In this document: positions 32,401 to 47,990 of the stretch, piece by piece
Numbering within the stretch: the stretch's first letter is position 1
Layout of the letters: each line of letters opens with the position of its first letter
Assembly (NCBI RefSeq): GCF_021347895.1
Contig: NC_067127.1
Coordinates: forward strand, 12,248,984-12,312,983
Source of the DNA: Acanthochromis polyacanthus
Lineage: Eukaryota > Chordata > Actinopteri > Pomacentridae
Length of the DNA: 64,000 nt
Reading direction: 5' to 3'
The notes under the pieces: generated by a model
Seen by the model: the letters and a program-made list of their open reading frames with translations, nothing else
Told to the model about the DNA's origin: nothing
Databases searched by the model: none
Position numbers and translations under genes: made by a program

Positions 32401-35400
32401 ATCCCGCTGTCCGCTAATCTGCCTCCTTTACAAGAACATGCAGGCTAAAAAAGATGAAGTAGGAAAGGTAAAATGGGCTTCCCTATTCAAACAATTTTCC
32501 CTCTCCCTACATTTAATTCTACTTGCGTCTGCCTTTGTGTTTTGGCAGATTTAAAGTGCAGCCCCGACTCTGAAGATTCCCCTCATATAGGCGTAGGGAG
32601 AATTTAATGGTTGTTTATTCAGGGGCCTCTGCTGCGCCCTCCCATCCCTTTCAGAGCTTCATGAGACGACGTGGAATCTATTGTAATCTCAGAAGAATCA
32701 ACTCAGCATATTTGTTCAGGCTGTCATGGCGCAGAGATCACAGACGCACATTCAAATTCAAGGTTAGAGCCCTGAATATCTTTTAATTAAACTATATTTT
32801 TATATGCAGTCTGTATTGACATTTCAAATGTACAAGACAGCTGAAGTGGAGTATTTTGCTGAATTTAAACAGGCGAGCATGCAGCCTCATTGCGTGGAGG
32901 GGAAATGAATGCGATGGGCAATTCCCACCATCTAGAGCTAGAGCAAAAATGCCCCTGAGCAAGGCATGAAACTCCAATTTGTTCCAGTTGCGGCTCCTCT
33001 GTGGTCAACATTGTCAGAATTTCTGATAGATGATAATTTACGGACATAATCAACATGCCTAGAACATCTTTTGAAGTCAATGTGAGTCACAAGCTATTAT
33101 GAAATATGCAAGGGAGGAAGTGCGGCCAATATCGCTATAGATAGATCCAAACAAGTCGCGCTGAACACTGAAACATTATCTGAAATCATTTGCATTCTCA
33201 CTGAGCAGTCGTCTACATTACAGGATTATTTATGGCTAAAAATACACAACAAGTCTTGCTAAATGTCAAGTGAAATCTTGTTTCTAGACTTGCACAAGGC
33301 AATAATAAGATAAACCCGCATGAACTAAATATCTCATTTAATGATGTTTTTTGTTCCCAGTCATAGGAATAATTTGACATTTTGGAAAATATGCATAATT
33401 GCCGAGAGCGAGATGAGACCAAAACTACTCTGACACCACACCATTTGTCTTCAAGTAGTAAATATGAAGCTACAGCCAACAGATTTGTGCCAATTTCAGC
33501 ACAAAGGCTGTGAACCAGCAGGTCTGGTTGTGCAAAAAGAGACAAAATCAGTCCACCAGCACCTCAAAAGCTCATTAACCAACACATGGTATGGTGAAGT
33601 AAACTGGGAAACTGGGGTTGATTTAGTTTTCACTACATCCTGTCTTTGGGCCAGCTGCTGGCTAATCCATATATTGATTTTCTAGTAATGAGAATGGAAT
33701 CATGTCTTCACTCTACCAAAACTAAACCAAAACTATCAGGAAAAAAGTACAAAAATGCATGCTTTTGATAATGAGCAGTAAGATTAGCAGTCTGCTGAAT
33801 GTCTGACACAATGCATGATGCAGTGTCTAAAATATGATCAGTAATAATAATAATGTTGGAACAGCAAATGATGAACTTATGCCTTCGTACAGCTCAGACT
33901 TCATTAGCAATGCAAAGTGTCACATTGCAGAACTAAAACACATTGCTCATTCTTACTCAACGAGGTACACAGTAGTCTTAAATTCAAGAAACAAGCAAAA
34001 CTTTTTCTTTTTGAATGTCTCAGTGGGCCAGTCATCTCCCAACAGGTGCTGCTGTGTGATTTGTCACAGTTTAAACAGTCACAGCATGTTGCAGTGCAGC
34101 TGCCATCACTTGAATGATTTTGAAGAAGACGGTTGGGAAATGTTTAACCCAATTTGCAAATAGTCAAATGGCAACAGTGGTTTGACAGAAATCAGTAAGC
34201 CATTTTCATCTTCCAGAGAGCAAACACCAAACTGTGTTTACTACCATCTCCCATTGTGCTGTGGTCTGACCTCACGCTGCTATTCATGGAGAAGCAAAGT
34301 GGGAATCTGATGCTTTGGCACACACATTTGTGAGTTCTTAGTTACTGTTGGGGGGAAAAGAGAAAAGCATCACATAAGAGACACACTGACGTATTTATAT
34401 ATAAATATATATACCGTGGCAACTGTCTTCACTCACTCACTCGACCACAAAATGGCTACAAATAGTACAAGGACATACCAATCCTCAGTGTCCCACTGCG
34501 ATCCCCAGAAAGCTTCTCTTCTTATACTCAGAGACATTTTCAGTAGTTATAGTTGACCGTCTCTGCTTTTTAAAAGGTCCCATATGGTGAAGTCCATGTT
34601 TAATGCATTATAAGTGTCTTAACAATTTGGAGAGTGAAAAAAAGCTGTCAGAATATGAAGAAGCCTACCAGTGTCATTCCTCAAGCCCTTAGTCAACTGT
34701 ATAGCCTCCAAGCTTTACAAGTTAGAAAAAATGTATAGCTTTTATTTTATGGACACAGAGGAAGTAATAGTCGTCTCACTCAAACTATGCACATGCCTGC
34801 CACCTCACTGTCCTCTGCTTGTGAAGTAAACCATTCAAAATGAATGAAACAGCTGCTTCTCAGTCCACTAGGTTTATTTACTCTCTAAAGCTGCTTCTGC
34901 TAAAACTAAAATGTCTCTTCCACAAGCAAAGTATATCAAATAATCTGCTGCTGGCTACAAGAATGGACTCAAGAGTCTTCATGCACTCCCAGCATCTAAG
35001 GAACTGAGGACCCAATGGATTAGGGATTGATAACAATGTTCCCACAGCATAAGAGCCACCAATACATTATTTATTTTCCATATGTAATGTTGTTTGAGTA
35101 AAAAACAATGACTGCTGTTGATATTTCTATGTTAAATGATCACTCAGAAAAAGTTAGAAGTGAGAGAAAGTCCTGGTCTAACACACTTGTGATGAAATGT
35201 TTTGCTTTGTGGTGTCGGTCACAGCCGCAGGGAGAGTTTTCTTCCTGAAGTGGTTGAATTTGAATCTACAGACATTGAAACTGTCTGTTTAGGCAGAGCT
35301 AAAATCAGGGGTTAAATATATGTATGAATGTATACATTCATGGTGAAAAGAATCAATTTTGTGATATTTTGAGGTTAAAAAATTAAAAGAACATTTTTGG

Positions 35401-37369
35401 AAACATGTAAGACTTTCATTAATTTGCTAAAAAAAAAAAAGCTGGGGGAGCAATATGGGACTTTTAAGACTGACTGTTTTTGCGGTGTGTGTCAGGTTTC
35501 TCTTGCCTGCATTAATCCTGCGATGTCCCCCTGCTCCTCTGCTGTCACCACCATCATACTAATGATGCCTACATCTGCTATCATGGCCAGACAATAAAGG
35601 CTCTGTGGTATCATAATTTGACATCCCTGGCCTCTGTTAGTGGGTCATTCTCCAACATCATCGTTGTTGTCATTATCAGCCCTGAGTGCAGGCTGCCATC
35701 TGAGTTCCCCCCTGCGGTCAGCGCCGTCACTGAGCTCACTCTAACCCCTGGCTTGCACCGGGTCCAGAGAGGGTGTCCGGTTCCCGTTCTCCCTCTTCAT
35801 TTCTCCCAAACTGCAACAATACGGCAACAATATCTCTGTGTTCACCTGTCAGCGCCTGGCATCGTGGGCAAGACTCGCTGCCGAGTCCCCATCAGCCAAA
35901 CACTCTGCTCATCTCTGTCAGACGCCATGTGGGACGCGCCTTCCTGTCACCAAACCCAATATCCTACATACAAAACACGCAGAGGCATAATAACCGGCTC
36001 GCTGCTCGCCTGTCAACACTTTCTCCAGACGGCCAAGTCATGCTAACATATAGAGGTTAAATGAAGGCACTTAAGCAATCAGCAAGCCATCAGGTAATTA
36101 CAAAGTTTTGAAGCCTCATGTGCCGTGTGAGTCCCCTCAAGAAGGAAGCTACAGAGATATCATCCATAAAAGTAATGCCTAAGACAGACATTTTCAGCTT
36201 CTATTGGTATAAAATGTTACATTCAATGGCAGCGACATTTAGGATTTCAGAGCACCTAATTCGTCTAATTAGATATTATGGTTTGGCTCAAAGAATCTCA
36301 GAGTATTTTTCAGCACCTTTTTCCTCGAAATTAAATTAATATACAACTAATTTACTACAATTTTATTTTCCACCATACACTCTATTTACAACTTGTTGCT
36401 TTGATCCTTTCCATCTCTGCCGCTATGGTTGCTGTCCTCCTTAGCTCTGGCAAACAAATCATTGCTAGTTAATGTAAAACAAATGGAGCATTGCCACAGA
36501 AACCATAGTGTAGTACAAAATATGGTGAGATTTATCTGTCATCGATAGGTTTAATCAGCATTGTGTGAACTCGAAAGTTCTTGGCTGTAATCACCAACTG
36601 CATATAAAAGATGACCATAGGAACTGTGACTTCACCCATTTGTGTGGACTCCAGTCTTGAAGACTTGAGTTTGGAATTTGTCTATTGCCATCTTGGTATT
36701 TTGAAACCAGACATGAAACCAGCAATGTTGGGTCTGACTGAGAACTTCAGAACATGTATGCATGTAATACAGTAGCACCTGTCAAGAACAAAGGTGTCCC
36801 GCCAAAATACATACCTTGTTTTATCAGCTTTTTTCCTAAATGGGACCGTGATTTACAAAATGAACATTACTCTGTTTTTAAAAGTCTGGAAACAGCAACA
36901 AAGACCATACATTCATTTGAAATAACATTGACTGAGGTGATTTTTACTTCAAGTGAGAAGTTGCGTCATGTTCTCATAGACTTCGAAACTAGACGTGTCG
37001 CCCCCTGCTAACAATTTGAAATAGTACAGGTTTTAGGCATTTCATCATTGGCCTTATTTTCCAGACCCAGATGTTGTATCCATCTTATTTTATCTATCAT
37101 ACGATCTAGAATGCAACTGGACACTCACTGATATGTTTGTGCATATGTCCCGAACTCTAGCTGTAACGTTTAGCTAAAACCACAAACTTTTCTTTAGCTT
37201 AACCAAAAGGCTTTGTTGCCTGAATCTACCAAGTTGAGTCTACATGCAAACATGGTCTTTCAAAGTTCTGCGGTTTTTAGACCTGCCATCCCCCCTCTGA
37301 CTGTTGTGTGGTGCATAACTTAGACTGACTTTACTAATCCCCAGAGGGAAACTCAGTAAATGCAAAGTG

Positions 37370-37372
<3 letters not shown>

Positions 37373-37431
<59 letters not shown>
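37373..37431. repeat. (TA)n microsatellite
   Basis: About 29 uninterrupted AT dinucleotides. Frames read through it as repeated Ile-Tyr, but these are artefacts. Confidence 0.95.
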
Positions 37432-37433
<2 letters not shown>

Positions 37434-40400
37434 CATGTGGTCTACGGGCATAAAGGTATTTGTGGTGTTTTGTTTGTTTGTACTTACAAAAAGAAGTTGT
37501 GTGGAAACATTTCAAAGGCAGATCTTGAAAGCAAAGTTCAAACTCCGCTTAATTTCTCAATTTCACCCACTTGTGGAACACAGCCGCTTTCATTCAAACA
37601 TGTGGAGGGAAGTTGAGGTGCAGCTGAAACAGACTTCTTGCTAAAATGACCTGTAGTCGCTATCAGTAAAATCTCCTGTCAGGTTGTACTCTGTGACACC
37701 CTGAGAAATGTTCCCGTGATAACCGAGGTTTGACATTACCTGAGGCATACGAGAAGAAAGAGCAAGAGTAAGTACGTTACAATAAAAGTGGCCTTTTTAA
37801 CAGTTTTGGTCGGCAGGTTGAACTTGACCTTGAGTGGAAACAGAAAGAGTAGCAGCTCACATGACAAAACATGCTGACAGTGGCAAAGATGAAACAACTA
37901 AGTGAGACTGGCATGTTGTTGCAGTTCCCTTCAAGCTCAGATCAGATAAGGAGACACTTCACGGGGAAGACCTCAGGCCCTCCACATCCTCTTTGGCTCG
38001 TTGGCATGATTGGGCCTGAGTGAAACTGAGCTTCAGCCAAGTGAACCTGTGCGCTTCACTTTTATTATTTCGGTAATTGATGTAACACCCATATCAATCA
38101 TCCCAATTTACTCTGCTGCGAGTGGTAACTGGTGCTTAACACAATAAATTACCCCAGTTTATTAAACAGAAGCTAATATAGGATTCATATAGTGTGTGAG
38201 TTTTTGTAAATGTCAGCATGGAAGCTGAAGTTTGCGATCTTACATCCATTGATATTTTGACATACCAACGTTGGCAGGTCCACTCAGACACAGAATAATG
38301 TTCTGTTATGCTTCACCAGACAGGCCTCCCGTCTCCTTTAAAGACGATACACTTTCACCACCACAAGTTCCCCGCTGCGTGTTTCAAAAATGTTTATCCC
38401 ACTCGACTCCAGCCCCCTCCCCAAAGTTTACTTAGGATAGCTGTAAGCCCTGCCAACTCTGATGAAAGAGAAAGATTTAAAAAATGAAATACATAATGCC
38501 TGCTTCAACATGTCGAAAGGAAAACTCTTTTAGAAAACCACAATTAACTCTTTAAACAATTCTCCACTGGGGCGAGCCAAAGAAAGAAAGAATTTTCCAC
38601 TAGGACCAAGTGCTGGTTGACATTTTGGGGCTTTTGGTGTAGCGCCTCCAGCAGGTTAACGTTCGCTCATATCTCGTGAATTATCTCAACATGTAGAGGA
38701 AGGATTGGCATTAAATAGAAAAGCAAAGCAGTAGCTGCTTCCACGTGGTGAATACTAATGGACTGGCTTGTCTTAAGACTTATTGATGGCTGCATGAAAA
38801 CTATTTGTCAAACTACATGGTTTTAATTATTAATGTAAATGAATAGAAAGGTCATGAATGAATAAAAATGATACAAGAAAAAACTGAGAGACAGCTATAG
38901 CTAGGTTCTAATTTCTTAAGCTTAAATAGTGACTGTTGAAGCAGGCTATATATTTTTATTCAATATTTACTCATTCATTATGGGACAATGGAAGGGAAAC
39001 AAAGCATTAGACAGCCCTACATCTCCCTTTCAAACAGACAGAGAGTGAGAGTGGTAATGTTCACAGTGAGTAGAGGAGAATGTAATGCTGCACTAAATTA
39101 CAGTCATTGAAAGCTTGTATGGTTACCCGGCGATCTATCACTGTCACACAGAGAGCGAGAGGAGGAGAGAGAGCAGACAGGCGCCAGGCGCAGCAGGATC
39201 AAAGCAGGAACATACCTCGGGCAGAGAAACAGTTAACTCCATTTAACCAATTGTCCTGCAGAGAGACAGACAGTGCGCTGCTGCAGGCCCGACAGCAGTT
39301 CCCAGAAGAGAGGAGAAACTCTCACATATTGGGTTTCACTGAAAATGATTTGACTTGATTTGAGGAGCTGCAGAACAAGGCCAATTTGGACGGGCCTCTT
39401 CAATGGGCCCTTTACTATGTCTCTCAAAGGGATTACAGACAATGAACACAATAGGCTGAAATATGGCCAAAGACAATTTGATTACAGGCCACAAGATAGA
39501 AATTTACAGTGATAATAACTCTTAAGAATATAAAGAGTGCTGTAAATTGCAGCCTGGATTGCCTTACTGCTTTAATGAAACACGGTATAATAAACTACTG
39601 TCAACATACTCTCAAGCACAACTTTCCAGATGAGTCCCTCAAGTAATGGCATTATTTGATTTTAGCAACATAGCAAAAAAAAAAAAAGTTAAAAGTGGAA
39701 TTTCTTTGGCACCTATCTTGGGTCTGATTTTTGTTAAACTATGCGTGAATAAATTTATGGGCAAGCTGTGAATCCTACAATGGTATTTATGGCTAGTCTG
39801 TTTGTATTTTGTTGTCCTTGTGAAGCACTTTGTAGCACAGATTTTGTGAAGTGCTCTATAAATAGATTGATATTATTTTTGTCACAACATAAAGTTGCTG
39901 CAGTAAGCTTAATTTCAAAAAGCTGCCTGTTGCGCATCCGAAAGGCATTAGCATTCATTTACAGCCATCTTTTTGTCCAATTGATAGATCTATTCGGTTT
40001 GGTTAATCATGGCACATGGTAGAGGTACAACAAATTAAGAATTTCATTGCATTGACAACTTGTTTTTTTGCTGCATGTGATAAAAAAGCCTTCGAATCCT
40101 TTTACTCTTCACCTACTTCTAAAGAGAAAATTTGATTCTTTAGCTGCAAAAAGCTCTATTATGTTCACCAGTAGAGTGGATTTTTGTAGCAGCTGCCTGT
40201 TGCTACTGAAAACAAGGTTGATGAGAGCACTGACAGTGAATCAAAACAGTAAAGTTGAGGCCATGAAACCACATTATGAGTTGTTCCATAGAGCTGAAGG
40301 GAACAGTTGTGTAATGATTATATTTGACTGCCAGCAACATCTTCCATATTAGTCAGTCATCCACTGCTAATATAAAAATATTAATTAGTGCAGCTATAAG

Positions 40401-40761
40401 GGTAGAGTAGAGCTTTTTGGATTTAAACATGACATGAGTGCTCTGCCACTGATGGAAGGTTTACATCTGTCAAGAACCACTGCGCATGAAATGGACCACA
40501 ACGCTGTCATTACAAGCCTGGCCTATCAGGACCCGCTTCATCCGAATCACGTGGAAACATCTACAGACCCATTGGCAGGCGGCAAGTAGAGAGAAGAACT
40601 TATGGCACTTCACCGACGAGGAGGTAAGACCGTGCGTAAAAGCTAAAGTTTACCACGCAGCTGCGCAACATCGGAGGAAGCTCGGCAATAATACTCATCT
40701 CCTCGAGTGAAAACGCGAAAACATTAACAGTGAGGGAGAGAGGGGCAGGAAAGTTGGTTGT

Positions 40762-41971
<1,210 letters not shown>

Positions 41972-43837
41972 CTCTCACTAACTTTGAGCTGCTTCTTTGG
42001 GAGAGCTGCCTTTAAAAAGAAATGCCTTCATACAGCAGATAACCAACATTGCAAAAAAAAAAAAAGTCCATCTTTTGAATCAGTGTGTCTGAAATCTCAA
42101 ATGAAATCCTCTGTGAAATATTTCTCGTTTTAAAAAAGATTTAATGGTGCGGAAAAAAATGTTTTATGCAGTGGTTTATTCAAAAGAACAAAAACATAAA
42201 AACATATATTTTCACTCGATTGTAATTTTCCAGAAATTCTCATTAATTTTCAGTGAACAAATATTTAAATTTTATTTTAGGGTAAATTATTTAACAAGGT
42301 CATTTTTGCAGTGTATCAGTAAAATCTTTCTTTCCCCCATGAGGACTCTTGCTGAGCTCATTTTAAATTTTGAAATTTCATTTGTACTCTAAAGGCTTTC
42401 TGTCTCAACACAGATATTCAGTAAATGCTTTTTCCAAGTAATTTTACTGTCACCACAGAAAATAACATGATTATCAAAAAGCCTGCAGCTTTGATTTGAC
42501 CAAAAACCCATAGAGTCACTAAAAAAACATGTTTTATTTTTTTTACATTTCCATTGTAGAGGCCTTTGAAAATTTCCACCTTTACAAAACTGTTTTAATT
42601 TAATTTTAGGAGTATAGAAAACGCAGAGGCTCATCAATAATATTATAAAGGATAATGTTTGGCGGTTTTCTGTATTTTTCACAGCTCCATTATCCAAAAA
42701 CTGTTAGGAAACACATTATTGAGCCACATAATTGCACTGGGTGACATGTTTCTTCATTACTAAATATACAGGCACTATATATACACAAATAAACCCCATA
42801 ACTTTCACACTTTGACACTTTAACTTTCCAGAGAAGTGAAAGTAAGGGCTTTTAATAGTTTGTTTCATTGGATTTGTGGACTACAACAATGCTTTAATCG
42901 ACCACTGAGCGAGGCCCTTAAAACCCTGACCGTTTTTACATAATCTGAGGGATTTAACTGGTTAATAAGACTAATACAGCTCAGTCAGGTGTTTATATAA
43001 GATGATACAGAGTGTGATTGGTACACAAGCCCCTTTAGTCTCCAGTTTCAATGTCATTTAACTAAGAGCACCCTAATATAGACATAGATTTCAGATAAGT
43101 GGGTCTTCACAAGTAATTACGCATCCAGCATCTACCACACAACCATCATGGAACAGAATATGAAGTACCTTTCAGTTGCTGTTGTGATGAAATCTGTGTC
43201 TGTAAATTTTTGGATACTGAAAAATATGTTTACCCTTTGCTCTTTAGCTCTAAAGTGCTGCACAGATTCGTACTCTTCAAAGTGACTCCAACAATCACCC
43301 GTAACTTCTTTGTTTCTGACTTGTCAACAAATTTCTTCATTTACAAATCGACTATAAATCTGCTTTACTCTCGTCATTATACCTCAAGCGGAGAATGTTT
43401 TTGCACAGATGGTAAAAGAGATCTGCAAGACCTGTTCCAATACTAAATGTACATAAAAGTCCTCGCCTATTTTTGCAAACATTCAAAGTGCTAAACATGA
43501 CTGATAGACTGGTATTGGTCATTATTGTACAGTGTATTTTATATTTCATGGGTGAAATTGTGTTTTGTACAATTATTAAAGTCTATTATGTAAATTCTGA
43601 CATTTCTCTCATTTTTCTCCTCGCAAAACTACCGACTCAGAGCCTTGAGCTGCACCGCACACATGCTTTTTGAATTTTAAGTCAAACTTTCCACCACTAT
43701 ATGACAGATTACATACAGTGTGCTTTGTAATTTTCCTTTGGAACCTGAAAAAAATAAAACAACAACACAACTAAAATGATTGTTCACCACCTAAATGAAT
43801 GTCTAGCACTTACATTTTTTCATATTGCAAAACACCT
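41972..43837. other. msx3 3' UTR and msx3-znf511 convergent spacer
   Basis: AT-rich, with no coding exon. It probably holds the msx3 3' UTR; ATTAAA near 43574 and AATAAA at 43753-43758 are candidate plus-strand polyadenylation signals. The true end is not determinable here. Confidence 0.45.
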
Positions 43838-43843
43838 TTTATT
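43838..43843 (-). promoter_or_regulatory. polyadenylation signal AATAAA (minus), znf511
   Basis: A minus-strand AATAAA lies about 100 bases past the znf511 stop codon, so the transcript would end close to the msx3 3' region. Confidence 0.6.
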
Positions 43844-43940
43844 ACAAGTTAAGGACACATGACAGTAAATGCATTCTGTTAAAAGATAAAATGTTGTAAA
43901 CCTCAGAAGACAGTAAGCAAAAGGCTCAGTTCAGTTTTTT

Positions 43941-46900
43941 TCATTTCCTCCTTCCCCGCCGCCCTCTGAAGCCTCGGACAGAGCCGTGACCGAAGCAAAC
44001 GGCTGGAGGGACCCTGGGAGAAAAGAACACGGCTGGTGAATTTTAAATCTTTAATTCTTAACCGTTTAGAGAATAAAACTGCAGTAAATAAGAAAATATC
44101 CACTTGCATATATTTTAGTTATATAATATTCAATATAAGTAATAGGATGAAACCTCACATATAATTTGTTTTGCTCAGATTTAACTACATGATCACCAAG
44201 TTTTGCCGTAAGAAGATTGAACTCTTATGTTTTGGCAAAAAAAATTGAATTAACTTGAATGAACAAAATTAAAGAGTTGAACTTCACAAGTCATTTTGGA
44301 AACGGCTGACTTGGGCGACCAGATAACTCAACTGGCTGAGCGGGCAACCCTTAAACAGGGGCTATAGTTCCTGATGCAGTGGTTATGCATGTCAACAAAA
44401 GAACTGAAAATGGCTGACTTAGTGTATCTTAGTATAGTTCTTTAGTGCAGATTTGCTTTAGGACTAACCTGTAAGAGTACTGTGGTTTTGCCGGTGCGCT
44501 GCTTGTACTGTCTGAGCCCTGAGCGGCAGCAGGAAGATCCTTGGTCGGCTTTGCCATGCCAGCAGCTTCTTCCTCAGACACATGTGTCTCCATGGATTCC
44601 TCATGCTCAGGCTGGTCTGACAGCATGTTACACATAACCTCACACACACCCTCAGACTCACACACATCGTCCACTACCTCCATGGTTGCATCCTTCTGCT
44701 GCTGGGTCTTCGTCTCACGGCTTCTATTAACAGAGAGAGATTTAAAATAACTACGCAAGGCTATATAAGACAGATATATTGGTTTAAAACACATTTTACT
44801 ATTTTTTGTATCAAAATATGCAAGGAAATACACATTTAAGTATATTCTATTAAAGTTTGTTTTCAAAAGAAAGTGAAGCCAGAGTTAGACACTGATTTCA
44901 ATGAACAGCAAAGTCAATCTCACTTTGTAATTTGCCTGATCATCTCAGGGAAACAAACAACAATAAACAAAAGTTAAAGTGACATTCTAAGACTTCTTTA
45001 ACTCTGCAAGAAGGTGCCACAAGATTCATTTTAAAAAAATAAATCTTCCCAACACAGGCCGGCAAAGACTCAGACCATACAGCCGCAACATTTTGCTGCC
45101 ATCTAGTGGATAACATATAATAAGCAAAGTCTTACCTTTTGTCCTTTTTGGGTTTGTCAAATCTGAAGTCCGGAGGATACTTGTGAATTCTTATCAGATG
45201 GTCTTTTCTGTCTTTTCTAGTCCTGAACTTCTGTCCACAGCCCTCCACCAAACACTGGTACTGAAAAATGTGACAGTGGTGTCAGGTGAAACTATCTTTA
45301 AAGTTTATTTCTAGAAATAATAATTTCTTAAAAATCACCGTTGGGACAGCTTTTTGCTCGTAGTTTCACATTTTGAACTCCAAGCAGTTTCTGAGCGATT
45401 TTTGCTCCTGTCACATTTTTAATTACGACGGGTTTATTTTTTTTGCAGGAATATATAGTTACACACCTCGACGTAAACAGCACGATAAAAAGACAGAGCT
45501 GAAAAATGTTCTCAAATGCCCTCTGAGCTGCATTGAAATACCATAAAGCATTTAAAATAATATTTTTTTTTTATTATACAGAGGTTGAAAAATCTGGAAT
45601 CTACTCGAACAGCAAAGTTTTTTGTTTGTGGTTTTTTTTTGTTTGTTTTTTTACAGAATCTTGTTTCTGAATTTGGCCCATTTTTTCACATTTCAAATTT
45701 TTAAATGACTATTAGGGAATTTCTCCATTTTAAGCTTAAATTTGGTAATTTTTTTTCGAGTGGAACCATTTGCAGGTTCATTTGAAAATTGAAAATCTTT
45801 TACTGCTTTCAGAGGGTTTTTAGGGTGTGAAAACAAACAAAAAGCATGCTATGGGAGAAATCTATTTTACCTTTGACTTACCATGTCTTCCCTCTGGGCG
45901 AGGATAGTGAACAGAGAGTCATGCCACTCCTGAATGTGAATATCTAGGAGTCGAGCACTTGGCAGGGAGCGATGGCATGAGCAGCACACGTGTCTATGCA
46001 GGGAGTTGTAGTGGTATTCGTATTCCTCCAGCGTTCTGAAGACTGAACTGCAGCCTGAGATGTGGCAGGCGACCTCTGACACACTAAGACAAGACAACAG
46101 GAGGAAGATGACTGACAGCACAGCCCACACTGACACTACTGCTAATGGTAAATTTCATGAAAGAGCTGAATGTAGAAAACACATATACCCTTCAGTTTGA
46201 CAACACAAAGTAGCCACAATGAACCCAAATATAATACTGGTAATAAAATGTGTGTGCCTCAATTTTTAAATCATACAAAACTTTCATTACATTCTGTTTA
46301 GTATTATGTTAAATGATTCTGCTTTGATATAAACAATACTCACAAGGGGTCGTCCGATTTTTACATCTGCGATTCAGCATTTTGCTAATTATATGTACCA
46401 TTTTCTGACTGGTTAAACATCAAGAGCAACAGACAATCAAAACTGAAAGAGAAATCTGAGAAATGTACTTTCAGTCAAACATGAATAAATACGTATGAAT
46501 TAAGGTTTGTGTGGCAGTTTGTGCGAGTCTAAATTTTCACCAAGACTGTAACTGATAGTGCACTTACAAGTGCACAACAGACATGTATACTGATTCCAAA
46601 TACCAATTGTCTTTCATTTCTAATCATCTGCATTAGCATATATTCACATATCATAACATTTCTAACTCACTAACTCAGCAGAGATGATGTAAAGGTAAAA
46701 TGGTTAAGCTTATTCATCTTAAATGCAAAATTAAATGGTTGCTGTTCTGTAGCACACCGAAGCAGAAAGCTAAAAAATAGGACCAAACATTGCTACAGCT
46801 TGGCTTTCATACCTGCGTGTTGGCTTGTCTTCTGCCTCTGAGACGTAAAGGTCTTGCAGGTACATGTGTCTCTTAATGTCTCCATCCTGTGAACAACATT

Positions 46901-47806
46901 CACGTTTAAGGCAAATCCTATAATTTCTCTCCTAGACCATGGAAATAGACATTTCTTTCTTCTCACAGGTCTTTAAACAGCACTGAAATCATTTCACTGG
47001 TGTAGGGAAATCAAAAGAAGTAGTTTGAAAGTATGCTGATGTCACATTTTGAAGGTATACATTGTTTTTAATCGTAAATACGAACATAGATATGACCCTT
47101 TTTTAACTGTGTACATGAGAGTCACATGAAGGGTTATCATCTAATGTTTTTGTAAAATGTCAAAGTGTAACAGTAGGACTTGAACTAAATCTTTTACCAC
47201 AATGGGAAATGCATTCTTGGTGATTTGACATAGTTATGTCAAGAACTTAAATATTAGTGAGAATAAAGTTATAGTGAAGTATAGCACTGTTCAAAGTTTC
47301 AAAAACAGGAAAATACATTTCTCTATCATTCAGCATGTATGCTGCAGCTAAAGTAAGAACAGTACTGAAACTTTAAATTAAAATAATCTTATGCATCATT
47401 TTCAAGTTTGTATTTCTCCAAATGACCTGTGAGGCAAGACTCCTTCACAACCAAGGCAAAATTTTACTGTTAGTTTAGTATAACAACTCTTCCGTATGTT
47501 GTTCTGATATCAAAAGAGTATTTATACGATTAGGAACGAGACATAGTTCTAAATGGGAGTGTCTTGCCCCGTTGCACCCCATGTTACAGTGGTCAGACCG
47601 GTTTGTTGCCCCGTTACCTCGAACAGCTCGTGGTCCCGGTGCAGGTGGAAGCGCTGCGGGGAGAAGCTGAACGGGTTTTCCTCCTCAGACTCACTCTGCC
47701 TCCGCTGCTGCTGCTTCTCCGAGGCTACCGTCGGACTTTCTTCATGACAGCTTCTTACAGAAACATCTCCCGCCGTCATAAGTTGGAACATGTCTGGCTG
47801 CAGCAT
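43941..47806 (-). CDS. znf511: zinc finger protein 511 (three C2H2 fingers)
   Basis: Coding exons in transcript order: 47618-47806, 46813-46886, 45882-46083, 45136-45260, 44469-44723 and 43941-44013. They join to 305 residues, somewhat longer than mammalian ZNF511 (about 250-260 residues). Finger 1 is CHISGC...HYNSLH (from C94), finger 2 CCSCHRSLPS...HIQEWH, and finger 3 CLVEGCGQKF...HLIRIH (from about C158). The N-terminus is acidic and glutamine-rich, followed by NPFSFSPQRFHLHRDHELFE. Exon 5 codes a long acidic, low-complexity linker that explains the extra length. The end, VPPAVCFGHGSVRGFRGRRG, matches the conserved ZNF511 tail with its CFGxG core. The protein is presumed nuclear; its targets are little known. 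The gene is tail-to-tail with msx3 and head-to-head, at distance, with adam8. Confidence 0.95.
44310..44400 (+). repeat. truncated tRNA-type SINE fragment in znf511 intron 5
   Basis: The segment GAGCGGGCAACCCTTAAACA, then GGGGCTATAGTTCCTGATGCA, parallels the body of the SINE at 50.5 kb (AAGCAGGCAACCCATGTACA, then GGGGCTGGTCTCTGATACAG). The B-box region and the 3' tail are missing, so it is an old, truncated copy. Confidence 0.6.
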
Positions 47807-47919
47807 TGTTTCAAGCTCTCATTAATGTAAAGTTATCCATTAAGTTCACCTGCCGGGACGGAATCATCCGTTTTGGTTGCATTTGTCGCGGGATGATGAC
47901 GACATATGATATATCTTTC

Positions 47920-47990
47920 TTTCGTTCTTTTTATTGGCGGTTGGCATCCAACTTTTAGGTCCATTTACCGCCACCTACTGGACTGTTGCC
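47920..47990 (-). repeat. short promoter-proximal repeat upstream of znf511
   Basis: On the minus strand this block reads CCAGTAGGTGGCGGTAA, then GTTGGATGCCAACCGCCAAT and an A-rich GAACGAAAGAAAG tail. Its AGGTGGCGGTAA core is identical to that upstream of echs1 and lies 170 bases before the znf511 start codon, in the same orientation relative to the gene. Confidence 0.55.

Larger units (their letters stand above)
22955..40700. other. gene-poor interval upstream of msx3
   Basis: No coding exon is recognised in about 17.7 kb. Known contents are a 26-bp tandem pair (23934-23985), a 0.55-kb tandem duplication (25.37-26.49 kb) and a (TA)n array (37.37-37.43 kb). Much of 27.5-40 kb looks non-repetitive with moderate GC. 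This fits a regulatory domain for a developmental homeobox gene, but conservation cannot be judged from one sequence. Open frames at 29-30, 31.1-31.6, 33.8-34.2 and 35.6-36.0 kb show no family resemblance, and some are low-complexity. Confidence 0.5.

Noticed and set aside
35618..36060. Two overlapping plus frames of 142 and 95 codons
   Set aside because: Overlap in different frames in moderately GC-rich DNA, with no family resemblance; more likely chance.
37240..37644. Frames with long Ile-Tyr repeats on both strands
   Set aside because: They are read-through of the (TA)n microsatellite.
44429..44866. Minus-strand frame extending znf511 exon 5 upstream
   Set aside because: The upstream part is intronic; a clear TAG acceptor at 44724-44726 gives the frame that joins exon 4.
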